Source of the DNA: Azospirillum endophyticum
GTDB lineage: Bacteria; Pseudomonadota; Alphaproteobacteria; Azospirillales; Azospirillaceae
Length of the DNA: 34,211 nt
Assembly: GCF_016595245.1 (NCBI RefSeq)
Contig: NZ_JAENHM010000037.1
Span: 1 to 34,211 of the forward strand
Reading direction: 5' to 3'
A model generated the notes under the pieces. The model ran no database searches. It saw only the letters and a program-made list of their open reading frames with translations, and was not told where the DNA came from. Shown here in pieces: positions 12,277-20,093 of the stretch. Made by a program: the position numbers and the translations under genes. Within the stretch, counting starts at the first letter, position 1, and each line of letters opens with the position of its first letter.

Positions 12277-12315
12277 AAAGGGCGCGGCGCCTTGCAGGAG
12301 GCCCCGCGCCCTTTT
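12277..12315 (+). terminator. Intrinsic terminator of fumA
   Basis: AAAGGGCGCGG (12277-12287) and CCGCGCCCTTT (12304-12314) form a perfect 11-bp stem ending in a short T run, 20 bases after the fumarase stop. Confidence 0.85.
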
Positions 12316-12324
12316 CCTGCCCGC

Positions 12325-12354
12325 TTGCGGGATGGCACCGGGGGCGCCTATCTT
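12325..12354 (+). promoter_or_regulatory. Candidate promoter of ccdAB
   Basis: TTGCGG (12325-12330) and TATCTT (12349-12354) are 18 bases apart, between the fumA terminator and the tandem repeat upstream of ccdA. Matches to consensus are partial. Confidence 0.35.
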
Positions 12355-12363
12355 CATCGCAGC

Positions 12364-12405
12364 GGGATCGGGGCATCGGGATTGGGGCATCGGGATTGGG
12401 GAGGA
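12364..12405 (+). repeat. 14-bp tandem repeat forming the ccdAB 5' leader
   Basis: GGGATCGGGGCATC (12364-12377) is followed by GGGATTGGGGCATC (12378-12391) and a diverged third unit GGGATTGGGGAGGA (12392-12405). The third unit supplies the GGGGAGGA ribosome binding site of ccdA, whose ATG is at 12413. Unit number could therefore alter the leader, though not the last unit. Confidence 0.85.
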
Positions 12406-12412
12406 CTTTGCA

Positions 12413-12652
12413 ATGGACGGTGTCTATGACCGGCGCGCGCCGAAGCGGGACATCACCTTGTCGCTGGACGAGGACATCCTGCAACGCGCCCAGTCCCTTC
12501 CCGGCGACCTGTCGGAACGGGTCGAAAAGATGCTGGCCGACGAGGTGGCGAAGGCGGATCGTGAACGTCGCCTGGATGCCACGATCAATGCGCTGAACGA
12601 CTTCGACTCCAGATATGGCTCTTTCGCCGACGAACATCTCGACCACCTGTGA
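12413..12652 (+). CDS. ccdA: CcdA-family antitoxin
   Basis: 79 residues, the usual length. The N-terminal half (KRDITLSLDEDILQRAQ, residues 11-27) fits the ribbon-helix-helix DNA-binding part. The C-terminal part (FDSRYGSFADEHLDHL) is the acidic tail that in this family wraps CcdB and frees it from gyrase. The start at 12413 is preceded by GGGGAGGA; the upstream in-frame extension is repeat-derived. The stop overlaps the ccdB start by one base (TGATG), giving translational coupling typical of antitoxin-first modules. It normally represses its own promoter together with CcdB. Confidence 0.88.
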   Translation: MDGVYDRRAPKRDITLSLDEDILQRAQSLPGDLSERVEKMLADEVAKADRERRLDATINALNDFDSRYGSFADEHLDHL

Positions 12653-12969
12653 TGGCTCAGTTCGATGTACATAGGAACCGAACCGCGACGCGCTCAGGCA
12701 TTCCGTATCTGGTGATTGTGCAATCACAACGTTTCGACGCATCGGCTCGCAGGGTAATTGCGCCGCTGTTGCTGGCCAGCAAGGTTCGGAGCACAGAGCC
12801 GTCCTTGACGCCGCTGTTCGTGATTGAAGGCCATGATGTGATTTTGAACCCTCTCCAGCTCGCGTCGGTCCTAGCCGGCCAGCTCGGCGAGAAAGTCTGC
12901 TCCCTCGCCGACGACAGCGACCGCATCATCGCCGCCATCGACCTTTTGATTTCCCGTGCCTGGGGATGA
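12652..12969 (+). CDS. ccdB: CcdB-family toxin (gyrase inhibitor)
   Basis: 105 residues. It starts MAQFDVHRNRTATRSGIPYLVIVQSQRFD, close to the conserved N-terminus of CcdB, and keeps the core VIAPLL and TPLFVIEGHDVILNPLQLASV strands. CcdB traps DNA gyrase by contacting GyrA. F-plasmid CcdB ends WGI, the residues needed for gyrase poisoning; here the end is AIDLLISRAWG, more like chromosomal homologues ending IDFLISGF, so strength of the toxin is open. The ATG at 12652 overlaps the ccdA stop. A GTG one codon upstream is in frame but less likely. Confidence 0.85.
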   Translation: MAQFDVHRNRTATRSGIPYLVIVQSQRFDASARRVIAPLLLASKVRSTEPSLTPLFVIEGHDVILNPLQLASVLAGQLGEKVCSLADDSDRIIAAIDLLISRAWG

Positions 12970-12976
12970 GTAGCCC

Positions 12977-13657
12977 GTGACACCCGCCCAAATCCAAGAC
13001 CGCATCCTGTACCGAGACGGGCTGATGCTGATCCTCGACAAGCCCGCCGGGCTGCCGGTCCATGCCGGTCCCGCCGGTGGACCGAACCTGGAGCGGCATT
13101 TCGACGCGCTTCGTTTTGGCTTCCCCAAGCCGCCCGCCCTCGCCCACCGGCTGGACCGCGACACGTCGGGCTGCCTGATCCTGGGCCGCCACGCCAAGGC
13201 TCTGCGCAAGATCGGCATCCTGTTCCAGAATGGCAAGGTCGATAAGACCTATTGGGCAGTGGTCACCGGCACGCCGCCGCAGGAGTCCGGACGAATCGAG
13301 CTGCCGCTTGCCAAGATTTCCAACAAGACCGGCGGCTGGCGCATCGTCGGGTCGCCCGACGGGCAGGCGGCGGTGACCGACTATGCCGTGCGCGGGCAGG
13401 CAGACGGGCTGACTTGGCTGGAGCTGACGCCACACACCGGCCGCACCCATCAGATCCGCGTCCATTGCGCCTCCATCGGCTGTCCGCTGATCGGCGATCC
13501 GCAATATGGCGGGCCGGAGGGCAAGCCGCTGCACCTCCATTCCCGCGCCATCTCGCTGCCGCTCTACCCGAAGCGGGATCCGGTCGGCGCCGTGGCGCCG
13601 GTCCCGCCGCACATGCGGGCAGCGCTGGAGGTTTGCGGCTTTACCGAAGCATCATAG
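12977..13657 (+). CDS. RluA-family pseudouridine synthase
   Basis: 226 residues. The catalytic motif HRLDRDTSG carries Asp60, which attacks the target uridine. The later motif GRTHQIRVHCASIGCPLIGDPQYGG is also conserved in the RluA group. It lacks an N-terminal S4 RNA-binding domain, so it resembles the short RluA/TruC-type enzymes that modify rRNA or tRNA; the site cannot be told from sequence. The start is GTG at 12977 with only a modest purine-rich region upstream, seven bases after ccdB, so it may be read in part from the toxin-antitoxin promoter. Confidence 0.9.
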   Translation: MTPAQIQDRILYRDGLMLILDKPAGLPVHAGPAGGPNLERHFDALRFGFPKPPALAHRLDRDTSGCLILGRHAKALRKIGILFQNGKVDKTYWAVVTGTPPQESGRIELPLAKISNKTGGWRIVGSPDGQAAVTDYAVRGQADGLTWLELTPHTGRTHQIRVHCASIGCPLIGDPQYGGPEGKPLHLHSRAISLPLYPKRDPVGAVAPVPPHMRAALEVCGFTEAS

Positions 13658-13749
13658 CGTCACCGTTAGGCTCGCTCCTTGCTGCAATGCGGCAGGCTGT
13701 TCCATGATCGCCGTCGGCGACGGGGCGACCATGGCCAGGGGATGAGCGA

Positions 13750-15195
13750 ATGATACCGATCGGCACGACGGCCCGCTGGATGACCTTGCGCTATGCCCTG
13801 GCCCTGACGCTGATCGCGCTGGGCACGCTGGCCGGATTCGTCATGACCGAGCGGGTGATCGGCCAGCACGAACGGATGCTGGAGGTCGTCAACGTCTCCG
13901 GCCGCCAGCGCATGCTGTCGCAGCGGACGGCCCTTCTGGTCGAGCGGCTGAAGACCGCGGCCGAGCCGGCGCTGCGCACGGACCTCGCACGGCAGCTGGC
14001 CGAAACCACCGACATGTTCGAAGCGGCCCACCATCGGCTGAGCGGCCGGGCCGGAGCGGAGGAAGGACCGCCGCTGGGTCCACCACCGCAGGACCTGTTC
14101 TCCAGCGGCCCCGATCCGCTGGACCCGGCGGTGGCCGAACACATCGCCGCCCTGCGTCGCGTCATCGCCGCAGCGTCCGCCGGCCAGCCGCCGGACCCGG
14201 TCGAGGCGGAGCGCATCACCGCCCAGGCACTGGGACCGCTGCTGGAGCGGCTGGAACAGATGGTGGCGCTCTACCAGGAGGAGGGGGAGGCCGGATTCCA
14301 GACCCTGCATCGGCTGGGGTTGGCCGCATTGCTGGCCACTCTGCTGATCCTGGCAGTGGAAGCGCTGGCGATCTTCCGGCCGATGACCCGGCAGGTCCGC
14401 CGCCAGTTCGCCGAAATCCTGCACATGGCGGAGACCATCGAGCGGGCCAATGCGACGCTCGAACAGCAGGTGCGCGAACGGACGGCCGAGCTGCACGCCG
14501 CCAAGACCGCGGCGGAGCAGGCCCACCGCGCCAAGTCCCGCTTCCTCGCCCATGCCAGCCACGATTTGCAGCAACCCCTGCAGGCCATCGGCATGTTCAC
14601 CGGCATGCTGGAGCGTCAGCCGCAGAGCGGCAAGGCGGCGGCCCTGCTGACCGACCTGAAGGCGGCGCAGCGGTCGATGCGCGACCTGCTGAACGCCATC
14701 CTCGACATCTCCAAGCTGGAATCCGGGGTGGTGACGCCGAATCCGGTCGAACTGCCGCTCTCCCCCCTGCTCGACCAGCTGGAGGCGGAGTTCGCCGGGC
14801 AGGCGGAGGCCAAGGGCCTGCGGCTGCGCGCCGTCCCGACCAACGTGGTGGTGCACAGCGACCCGGCCCTGCTGGAGCGCATCGTCCGCAACCTGATCGC
14901 CAACGCCATCCGCTACACGGAGACCGGCGGCGTCCTGGTCGGCTGCCGCACCCGTGGCGGCAGGCTGTGGATCGAAGTCTACGACACCGGGCGCGGCATC
15001 GCCGAGCCCGACCGCCGGCGCATTTTCGAAGAGTTCGTCCAGCTCGACCGCCCCGACCGCGACCGCAGCGAAGGCATCGGGCTGGGTCTCGCCATCGTCG
15101 AACGCCTCGCCCGGCTGCTCGGCCACCCGGTGGCGGTACGCTCGGTCGAGGGACGGGGAACCGTGTTCGCGGTGGGAGTGCCGCTGGCCAGATGA
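13750..15195 (+). CDS. Membrane sensor histidine kinase with PilJ-like N-terminal sensor
   Basis: 481 residues. There is a membrane helix near 12-33, then a periplasmic region containing NVSGRQRMLSQRTALLVERL, the signature of the type IV pili methyl-accepting (PilJ/NarX-like) sensor domain, and a second helix near 190-214. A coiled coil (about 224-262) leads to the dimerisation domain with phospho-acceptor His271 in ASHDLQQPL. The ATPase domain shows N (NLIANAIRYT), G1 (DTGRGI) and G2 (GIGLGLAIV) boxes. It autophosphorylates in response to an unknown ligand; related sensor domains bind nitrate or nitrite. There is no receiver domain and no response regulator gene beside it, so it is an orphan. 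Ribosome site AGGGG lies upstream of the ATG. Confidence 0.9.
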   Translation: MIPIGTTARWMTLRYALALTLIALGTLAGFVMTERVIGQHERMLEVVNVSGRQRMLSQRTALLVERLKTAAEPALRTDLARQLAETTDMFEAAHHRLSGRAGAEEGPPLGPPPQDLFSSGPDPLDPAVAEHIAALRRVIAAASAGQPPDPVEAERITAQALGPLLERLEQMVALYQEEGEAGFQTLHRLGLAALLATLLILAVEALAIFRPMTRQVRRQFAEILHMAETIERANATLEQQVRERTAELHAAKTAAEQAHRAKSRFLAHASHDLQQPLQAIGMFTGMLERQPQSGKAAALLTDLKAAQRSMRDLLNAILDISKLESGVVTPNPVELPLSPLLDQLEAEFAGQAEAKGLRLRAVPTNVVVHSDPALLERIVRNLIANAIRYTETGGVLVGCRTRGGRLWIEVYDTGRGIAEPDRRRIFEEFVQLDRPDRDRSEGIGLGLAIVERLARLLGHPVAVRSVEGRGTVFAVGVPLAR

Positions 15196-15200
15196 TATTG

Positions 15201-15217
15201 TGTCCTGTGTAAGGACA
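15201..15217. promoter_or_regulatory. Short inverted repeat between the kinase and pirin genes
   Basis: TGTCCT-GTGTA-AGGACA (15201-15206 and 15212-15217) lies 6 bases after the kinase stop and about 100 before pirin. It could be a weak stem or an operator. No T tract follows. Confidence 0.25.
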
Positions 15218-15315
15218 ATCTAGTGCGAAATCATGAGATTGTTCCAAATCCCTGCCGGTGCCAAATTTCTCTCCAGACAACGGCACACACCCCAACGGCA
15301 AGGGAAGGTTCCATC

Positions 15316-16014
15316 ATGATCACCATCCGCTATCGCGATGAGCGTGGGGTTGCCAACATGGGTTGGCTCAACAGCAACCACAGCTTCTCGTTCGGCCATT
15401 ACCTGGACCCGGCCAATATGGGCTTCCGCGCCCTGCGGGTCATCAACGAGGACCGCGTGATCCCCGGCGCCGGCTTTCCCACCCATGGGCACGCCAACAT
15501 GGAGATCGTCTCCTACGTGCTGAACGGCGCGCTGGAACACAAGGACTCCATCGGCACCGGGTCGGTCATCCGTCCGGGCGAGGTCCAGGTGATGAGCGCC
15601 GGCCGCGGTGTCCGCCACAGCGAATACAACGCCTCCGACACGGAGTCGGTGCATTTCCTGCAAATCTGGATCCTGCCGGAAGCCAACAACCTGGCGCCCG
15701 GCTACCAGCAGGCCGATTTCCCCGCCGCGGAGAAGCGGGGCAAGCTGCGGCTGGTCGGGTCGCGTGACGGCCGCGACGGCAGCCTCACCATCCATCAGGA
15801 CGTCGATCTCTACGCCACCCTGCTGGACGGGGAGGAGAGCGCCGAACTGACCCTGCGCCCCGGCCGCCATGCCTGGGTCCAGGTCGCCCAGGGCTGGGTC
15901 CATCTGAACGGTACCCTGCTGAAGGCCGGCGACGGCGCCGCGCTGACGGACGAGGAGGCGGTTACGCTGGACCGGGCCAACGACGCCGAGGTTCTGGTCT
16001 TCGACCTCGCCTGA
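15316..16014 (+). CDS. Pirin family protein (YhhW-like bicupin)
   Basis: 232 residues, the typical size of bacterial YhhW-type pirins. The N-terminal cupin carries the metal ligands His57 and His59 (THGHANMEIVSYVL), His101 and Glu103 (VRHSEYN), the same positions as in characterised pirins. The C-terminal cupin is metal-free. Some members cleave quercetin as a dioxygenase and others act as redox-sensitive partners; which applies here is unknown. The start at 15316 (MITIRYRDERG) follows AGGGAAGG; the frame extends upstream to 15223 without family similarity. It stands alone between the kinase and arsC. Confidence 0.9.
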   Translation: MITIRYRDERGVANMGWLNSNHSFSFGHYLDPANMGFRALRVINEDRVIPGAGFPTHGHANMEIVSYVLNGALEHKDSIGTGSVIRPGEVQVMSAGRGVRHSEYNASDTESVHFLQIWILPEANNLAPGYQQADFPAAEKRGKLRLVGSRDGRDGSLTIHQDVDLYATLLDGEESAELTLRPGRHAWVQVAQGWVHLNGTLLKAGDGAALTDEEAVTLDRANDAEVLVFDLA

Positions 16015-16143
16015 CGGCTGTGGGCGAGACCTGTCGGGCTTGACATAAAAGCTTGATTTGAACCGGGAGCGGGGCCGGCGGCAGAGTGGCGCCGTCCCGT
16101 TCCCGCCGACGCCCTGCCGGCGGGCCGCACCCTGGGGTAGGCG

Positions 16144-16674
16144 ATGACCGAGCAGAAGACCTACAACGTCCTGTTTCTCTGCACCCACAATTCGGCGCGC
16201 AGCATCATGGCGGAGTGCCTGATGCGCCGGTGGGGCGCCGGGCGCTTCAATGCCTGGTCGGCCGGCAGCCATCCGGCCGGCCAGATCAATCCCCACACCC
16301 TGGCGACGCTGACATCCTTCAACCTGCCGACCGCGGATCTGCGGTCCAAGAGCTGGGACGAGTTCTCCGGCCCCAACGCACCGGCCCTGGACTTCGTCTT
16401 CACCGTCTGCGACCAGGCGGCGGGAGAGATGTGCCCGGCGTGGAACGGCACGCCGCTGACCGCCCATTGGGGAGTCGAGGATCCGTCCGCCGCCACCGGG
16501 TCGGAGGACCGCATCCGGATGGCCTTCCGCCGCACCTATGTCGAACTGGAAAGCCGCATCAAGATCTTCGCCAGCCTGCGGGTCGAGCAGCTGGACCGGC
16601 TGACCCTGCAAAGCTCGCTGCATGCCATCGGCACCGTCCAGGGATCCGAAACGGACGCGATGGCCGGCGCCTGA
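16144..16674 (+). CDS. arsC: Arsenate reductase ArsC, low-molecular-weight phosphatase family
   Basis: 176 residues. The phosphatase loop CTHNSARS begins at Cys13, the nucleophile, and the fold matches LMW protein tyrosine phosphatases adapted to arsenate. A second cysteine lies in FTVCDQAAGEMCPAW, the region of the redox cysteines in thioredoxin-linked ArsC. It would reduce arsenate to arsenite in the cytoplasm. There is no ArsR regulator or arsenite exporter beside it, which is unusual for resistance operons, so a phosphatase role is not excluded. TTGACA at 16040-16045 could be a -35 element, but no good -10 is placed. The 3' end nearly abuts the convergent ycjF gene. Confidence 0.85.
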   Translation: MTEQKTYNVLFLCTHNSARSIMAECLMRRWGAGRFNAWSAGSHPAGQINPHTLATLTSFNLPTADLRSKSWDEFSGPNAPALDFVFTVCDQAAGEMCPAWNGTPLTAHWGVEDPSAATGSEDRIRMAFRRTYVELESRIKIFASLRVEQLDRLTLQSSLHAIGTVQGSETDAMAGA

Positions 16675-16680
16675 ACACAC

Positions 16681-17712
16681 TCACAGCACCTGCTTGGGCA
16701 ACGACAGCAGCTCCTTCCTGATGCGGTTCAGGCTGGGGCGGTTGTCGGGGCCGAAGGCGATGGGGCGGCACAGGTGCATGGCGGTCAGCCCGACCCGCGC
16801 GGTCAGCAGGCCGTTGATCACCCCCTGCCCCATCCGGGTGGAAATGGCGGCGGCGAGCGAACCGCCCAGCGCCTCCACCGCCACATGGTGGGCGCTCTCC
16901 GCCACCCCGGCGACAGCGATGTTGGCGAGCATCCGGCGCAGCAGCCGCAGCGAGCCGACATAGCCGGGCCGGGCGCCATAGAGGGCGGCGATCTCGCGCA
17001 CCAGCTTCAGGTTGCGCCAGAGGACGACCGCGAAGTCCAGCAGCGCCGCCGGGCTCAGCGCCGTCGCGACGGCGGTGTCGCGCGAGGCGCGCAGCACCCG
17101 CTGGTAGGCGGCGCGGTCCAGCGGCGCCAGCACTTCGCGGTCCAGGAGCCGCACCACCTCGTGTTCGTCATGGGCGTCGGTGACATGGTCGCGGACGCGG
17201 GCCAGCGCCGGAGCCAGCTCCCGCCGGTCGGCGTAGAGCGCCACCAGCGAGCCGGCGAAGCGGTCGGCCCGGCCATCGGGGGCATCGACCTCCAGCCGGC
17301 CGGCTTCCGCCCGCAGCTCCTCGATCCGGCGCAGCCGGCGCAGCGACAGCAGCTCGGTCACCAGCATCGCCAAAGCCGCGATGCCGGCGGTCGCCGCCAT
17401 CAGGGCGACCAGGAGGCCCAGCGCCAGGCTGGTGGCGAAGGCGCGCGCCAGCAGGTCGGCGGTGTCGAAGCCCAACGCCACGAGAACCAGCGCCGCCAGC
17501 GCCCCGAACAGCCAGCGCCCGAGCTTGCGGGTCGTGCGCACCGGTGTCGCCGGCGCCGGCAGCAAATCGGCCGGGTCGCCCGAACCGGTCAGCAGGACCG
17601 CTTCCTCCTCCGCCGAAACGGGGGCGGCACGGTCGAGCTCCAGCTCCATCGGCGGGACCCAGCCCGCGGAGGACCTCGAAGACTTCCGGCCGTCGGTATC
17701 GCGCTCCGTCAC
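16681..17712 (-). CDS. ycjF: YcjF/TIGR01620 family inner-membrane protein
   Basis: 343 residues. A polar N-terminus of about 70 residues precedes two membrane helices (about 68-85 and 92-118). The C-terminal half is the DUF697-like domain, with hydrophobic, Gly-rich segments (LANIAVAGVAESAHHVAVEALGG and MGQGVINGLLTARVGLTAMHLCRPIAF). Function is unknown; the gene is commonly paired with ycjX and linked in enterobacteria to envelope stress. It starts with GTG at 17712, overlapping the ycjX stop (GTGA), so the two are translationally coupled. A later ATG (residue 22) is a possible alternative start. Confidence 0.85.
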   Translation of the reverse strand: MTERDTDGRKSSRSSAGWVPPMELELDRAAPVSAEEEAVLLTGSGDPADLLPAPATPVRTTRKLGRWLFGALAALVLVALGFDTADLLARAFATSLALGLLVALMAATAGIAALAMLVTELLSLRRLRRIEELRAEAGRLEVDAPDGRADRFAGSLVALYADRRELAPALARVRDHVTDAHDEHEVVRLLDREVLAPLDRAAYQRVLRASRDTAVATALSPAALLDFAVVLWRNLKLVREIAALYGARPGYVGSLRLLRRMLANIAVAGVAESAHHVAVEALGGSLAAAISTRMGQGVINGLLTARVGLTAMHLCRPIAFGPDNRPSLNRIRKELLSLPKQVL

Positions 17713-19106
17713 GTCAGGTAATCCCCGAGAAGGAATTGCAGGGCTTGGTCGACGCGGATATGCGGCAGGCCGCGCGGGTCTCGGCCGAGGTCGTCGGGCG
17801 GGCGGAAGGCCAGGAAATTATAGGGGCGGTCGCGGCCGGGCGGAAAGGCCTCCGCATCCTCCGGGATCTCGCCGGGGAACAGCACGGTCGGGCGGTCGCG
17901 GCCGACGGGGACGCCGCGGACGCAGCGCAGCTGCCGGCCCTCATGCTCGGTCACCACGCTGTCGGTGCATTTCAGCGCGGCGATCGCCATCGTCTCGACC
18001 TGGGCGCCGTCGAAGCGGATGGCGTTGCGGGCGTCGCCGACCAGCCGGTCGAGCAGCGCCCGCAGCTGGGCATGCTGGTGGGCGGCGATGTGGTCGGCCT
18101 TGGTCGCGGCGAACAGCACGCGGTCGATCTTGCTGCCGAACAGCCAGTCGAACCAGCCCGACGTGCCATGGCTGAAAGGTGCCAGGCTCATCTCCAGCGC
18201 CTTCTTCATGTCGGCCATCCCGGCCGGGCCGGCGTTCAGCGCCCCCAGCACGTCGATCAGCACGATCTGGCGGTCGAGCCGGGCGAAATGCTCCTTGAAG
18301 AAACGCTGGACGACGTTGGTCTTGTAGGCCTCGTACCGCTCCTCCATCAGCGCCCACAGGCTGCCCCGGCCGCGTGATCCGCCGGCCGCCGGAACCCCAT
18401 GCAGCGGGCAGAAGGTCAGCAGCGGCGCGTCCTTCATGTCGCCCGGCTCGACGAAGCGGCCGGGCTGGATCAGGCTGAGCAGAATGTCGGCACGGCGGCA
18501 GGCATGGAGATAATCGGTGTAGAGCGTCGCCCCGCGCCGCGCCGTCTCCTCCTCCGCCGAGGCCATCGGATCGACGGTGGCGAGCCAGCCGCGCCAGGAC
18601 GCGGACAATTCGTCGCGCGGCGGCCGGGCGGCGAGCTCCAGGGTCTGGGCGCTCCACTCCGCGAAGCTCTGGCGGAGCAGCGGCAGGTCGAGCAGCCATT
18701 CGCCGGGATAGTCGACGAGGTCGAGGTTCAGCGTCGCCATCGGCTGCACCGTGCGCTTCAGCGCCGAATCCGGTCGGTAGCGCAACGAGACCCGCATCTG
18801 GCCGATGCCGCGCGTCGGCTCCGGCCAATGGGGATCGGGACCGGTCAGGGCGGCGAGATGGCCTTCGAAATCGAAGCGCGGCACGTCGGGGTCGGGTTGG
18901 GGCCGCAGCCGCGCCGCCTGGAAGCGGCCGGACGACACCACGTCAAGGAAGGGCAGCCGGCCGGCCTTCAGCAGATTGTCGATCAGGGCGGTGACGAAGA
19001 CGGTCTTGCCGGCCCGCCGCAGTCCGGTGACGCCGACGCGCACCGTCGATTCCAGAAGAAGCCGGCTGCCGGCATCGTACAGGCTGTTCAGGTCGGGAAT
19101 ACGCAC
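17709..19106 (-). CDS. ycjX: YcjX-like P-loop GTPase (DUF463)
   Basis: 465 residues, the family's usual size. The Walker A loop GLRRAGKT is near residue 30, followed by VDYPGEWLLDLPLL, a Walker B/switch-like segment characteristic of YcjX. The gene family is tied to stress responses and is nearly always next to ycjF; biochemically it is described as a GTP-binding protein of uncertain role. It is the first gene of a two-gene unit, starting at the ATG at 19106. About 300 bases of non-coding DNA with repeats lie upstream. Confidence 0.88.
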   Translation of the reverse strand: MRIPDLNSLYDAGSRLLLESTVRVGVTGLRRAGKTVFVTALIDNLLKAGRLPFLDVVSSGRFQAARLRPQPDPDVPRFDFEGHLAALTGPDPHWPEPTRGIGQMRVSLRYRPDSALKRTVQPMATLNLDLVDYPGEWLLDLPLLRQSFAEWSAQTLELAARPPRDELSASWRGWLATVDPMASAEEETARRGATLYTDYLHACRRADILLSLIQPGRFVEPGDMKDAPLLTFCPLHGVPAAGGSRGRGSLWALMEERYEAYKTNVVQRFFKEHFARLDRQIVLIDVLGALNAGPAGMADMKKALEMSLAPFSHGTSGWFDWLFGSKIDRVLFAATKADHIAAHQHAQLRALLDRLVGDARNAIRFDGAQVETMAIAALKCTDSVVTEHEGRQLRCVRGVPVGRDRPTVLFPGEIPEDAEAFPPGRDRPYNFLAFRPPDDLGRDPRGLPHIRVDQALQFLLGDYLT

Positions 19107-19189
19107 GGGCGGTCGTTCACGTCTGGCCGAGGACCGGCCCTATATGGGGTTGGCCGGGCGGGATGCGAGGGGGAACGGATGCGACGTTT

Positions 19190-19281
19190 GAAACGCGGTG
19201 AAACAGTTTTCCGGGGTGTGTTCACCGTTCAATCCGGGCGTCATGAGCCGGAACCTCCGCGGATGGAAACCGGTGAAACAG
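19190..19281. repeat. Direct and inverted repeats upstream of ycjX
   Basis: The 296-base gap 19107-19402 has no gene. It holds GAAACGCGGTGAAACAG (19190-19206) and GAAACCGGTGAAACAG (19266-19281), which differ by one base insertion. CGGTGAA in the first copy also pairs with TTCACCG near 19226-19232. They lie 85-175 bases upstream of ycjX, a plausible regulatory distance. The rest of the gap shows nothing recognisable. Confidence 0.5.
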
Positions 19282-19402
19282 GTATCATGGATGCGGTGGG
19301 GTGGGTAACTGCGGGATGAAAAACGTTGTGTGGAATCTCCAGCTTCACTGGATTGCCGAAATGGCCGGCCGCCGCCGCATCACAGATTGATGAACCGCGA
19401 AC

Positions 19403-19792
19403 TCATGCAGGAACGAGATCGGTGCACGGGAAATCATTGCCCTTGAACAACAGAACCTCGCCTGTGTCAGCAGCGAGGGCATAGGCGAAGCAGTCACCGT
19501 AATTAAGGCTTGCCGGGTGTCCGGTCCGCTTGCTGTAACGACGGAAAGCGTCGAGGGCGAGCCGGGCTTGGTACTCCCTGACCGGCTCGATACGAATGTC
19601 GAACTCCTTCAGCAAGTCCTCAAGTGCCTCACGGTAGGCACCGGTCGAATCGCGGTTGGCGATCAGCCCGGCCTCGACGAAGTTCGCGGCCGACAGGCGG
19701 CATACCGTGGCTGTGGCGAGCTTGACGAGAAAAGTAGCCGCTTCCGGCTCGGCCTTGAGGATTGCCACAAGGGCAGAGATGTCGACGACCAT
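19403..19792 (-). CDS. vapC: VapC-family PIN-domain toxin ribonuclease
   Basis: 129 residues. The four acidic active-site residues of PIN nucleases are all in place: Asp4 (VVDISAL), Glu40 (NFVEAGL), Asp100 (NYGDCFAYALA) and Asp120 (KGNDF). It should cut RNA with Mg2+ and be held inactive by VapB. The ATG at 19792 lies three bases after the stop codon of the vapB reading frame, the normal antitoxin-toxin arrangement. The toxin frame is intact although the antitoxin frame is interrupted, which matters for judging whether that interruption is real. Confidence 0.9.
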   Translation of the reverse strand: MVVDISALVAILKAEPEAATFLVKLATATVCRLSAANFVEAGLIANRDSTGAYREALEDLLKEFDIRIEPVREYQARLALDAFRRYSKRTGHPASLNYGDCFAYALAADTGEVLLFKGNDFPCTDLVPA

Positions 19793-19795
19793 GGC

Positions 19796-20055
19796 TCAGC
19801 GCGGCAGGCCGTGTTCGTCGTACAAGGCGGCATCCGGATTTCCGCCATCGTCCAGCGGCGGCAACGCCTTCATCCGCGCCAGCATGCGGTCGACCTTGGC
19901 CTGCTGGTCCGGCGTGAGATCTGAGATTGACGGCCGCTCTGCACGGGCCAAGGCATCGCGCACGGCGGTGCGGACAACCTCGTCGATGCTCCCCCCCGAA
20001 TGATGGCAAGCCGGCGGGCAAGGACTTCCGTTTCAGCGCTCACCGGGATGGGCAT
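19796..20055 (-). pseudogene. vapB: VapB antitoxin with a frameshift in a G7 tract
   Basis: The start at 20055 (MPIPVSAETEVLARRLAIIRG) with GGAG upstream gives the N-terminus of a Rv0623-type VapB. At 19991-19997 the minus strand has seven G, after which the coding frame is lost. Adding one G restores SIDEVVRTAVRDALARAE and SISDLTPDQQAKVDRM, then a C-terminus ending DEHGLPR and a stop at 19796, about 86 residues, directly before vapC. The second half is clearly the right frame, since it is antitoxin-like and ends at the toxin start. Either the run is miscounted, or the gene is disrupted, or slippage on the tract restores it. Confidence 0.85.
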
Positions 20056-20093
20056 TGGTGTCTCCTGCTTTTGGATCGATCCGCCTCTCCACC

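Noticed and set aside
12332..12412. Upstream extension of the CcdA frame
   Set aside because: It would begin before the candidate -10 and be made from the 14-bp tandem repeat. The ATG at 12413 with GGGGAGGA is the natural start.
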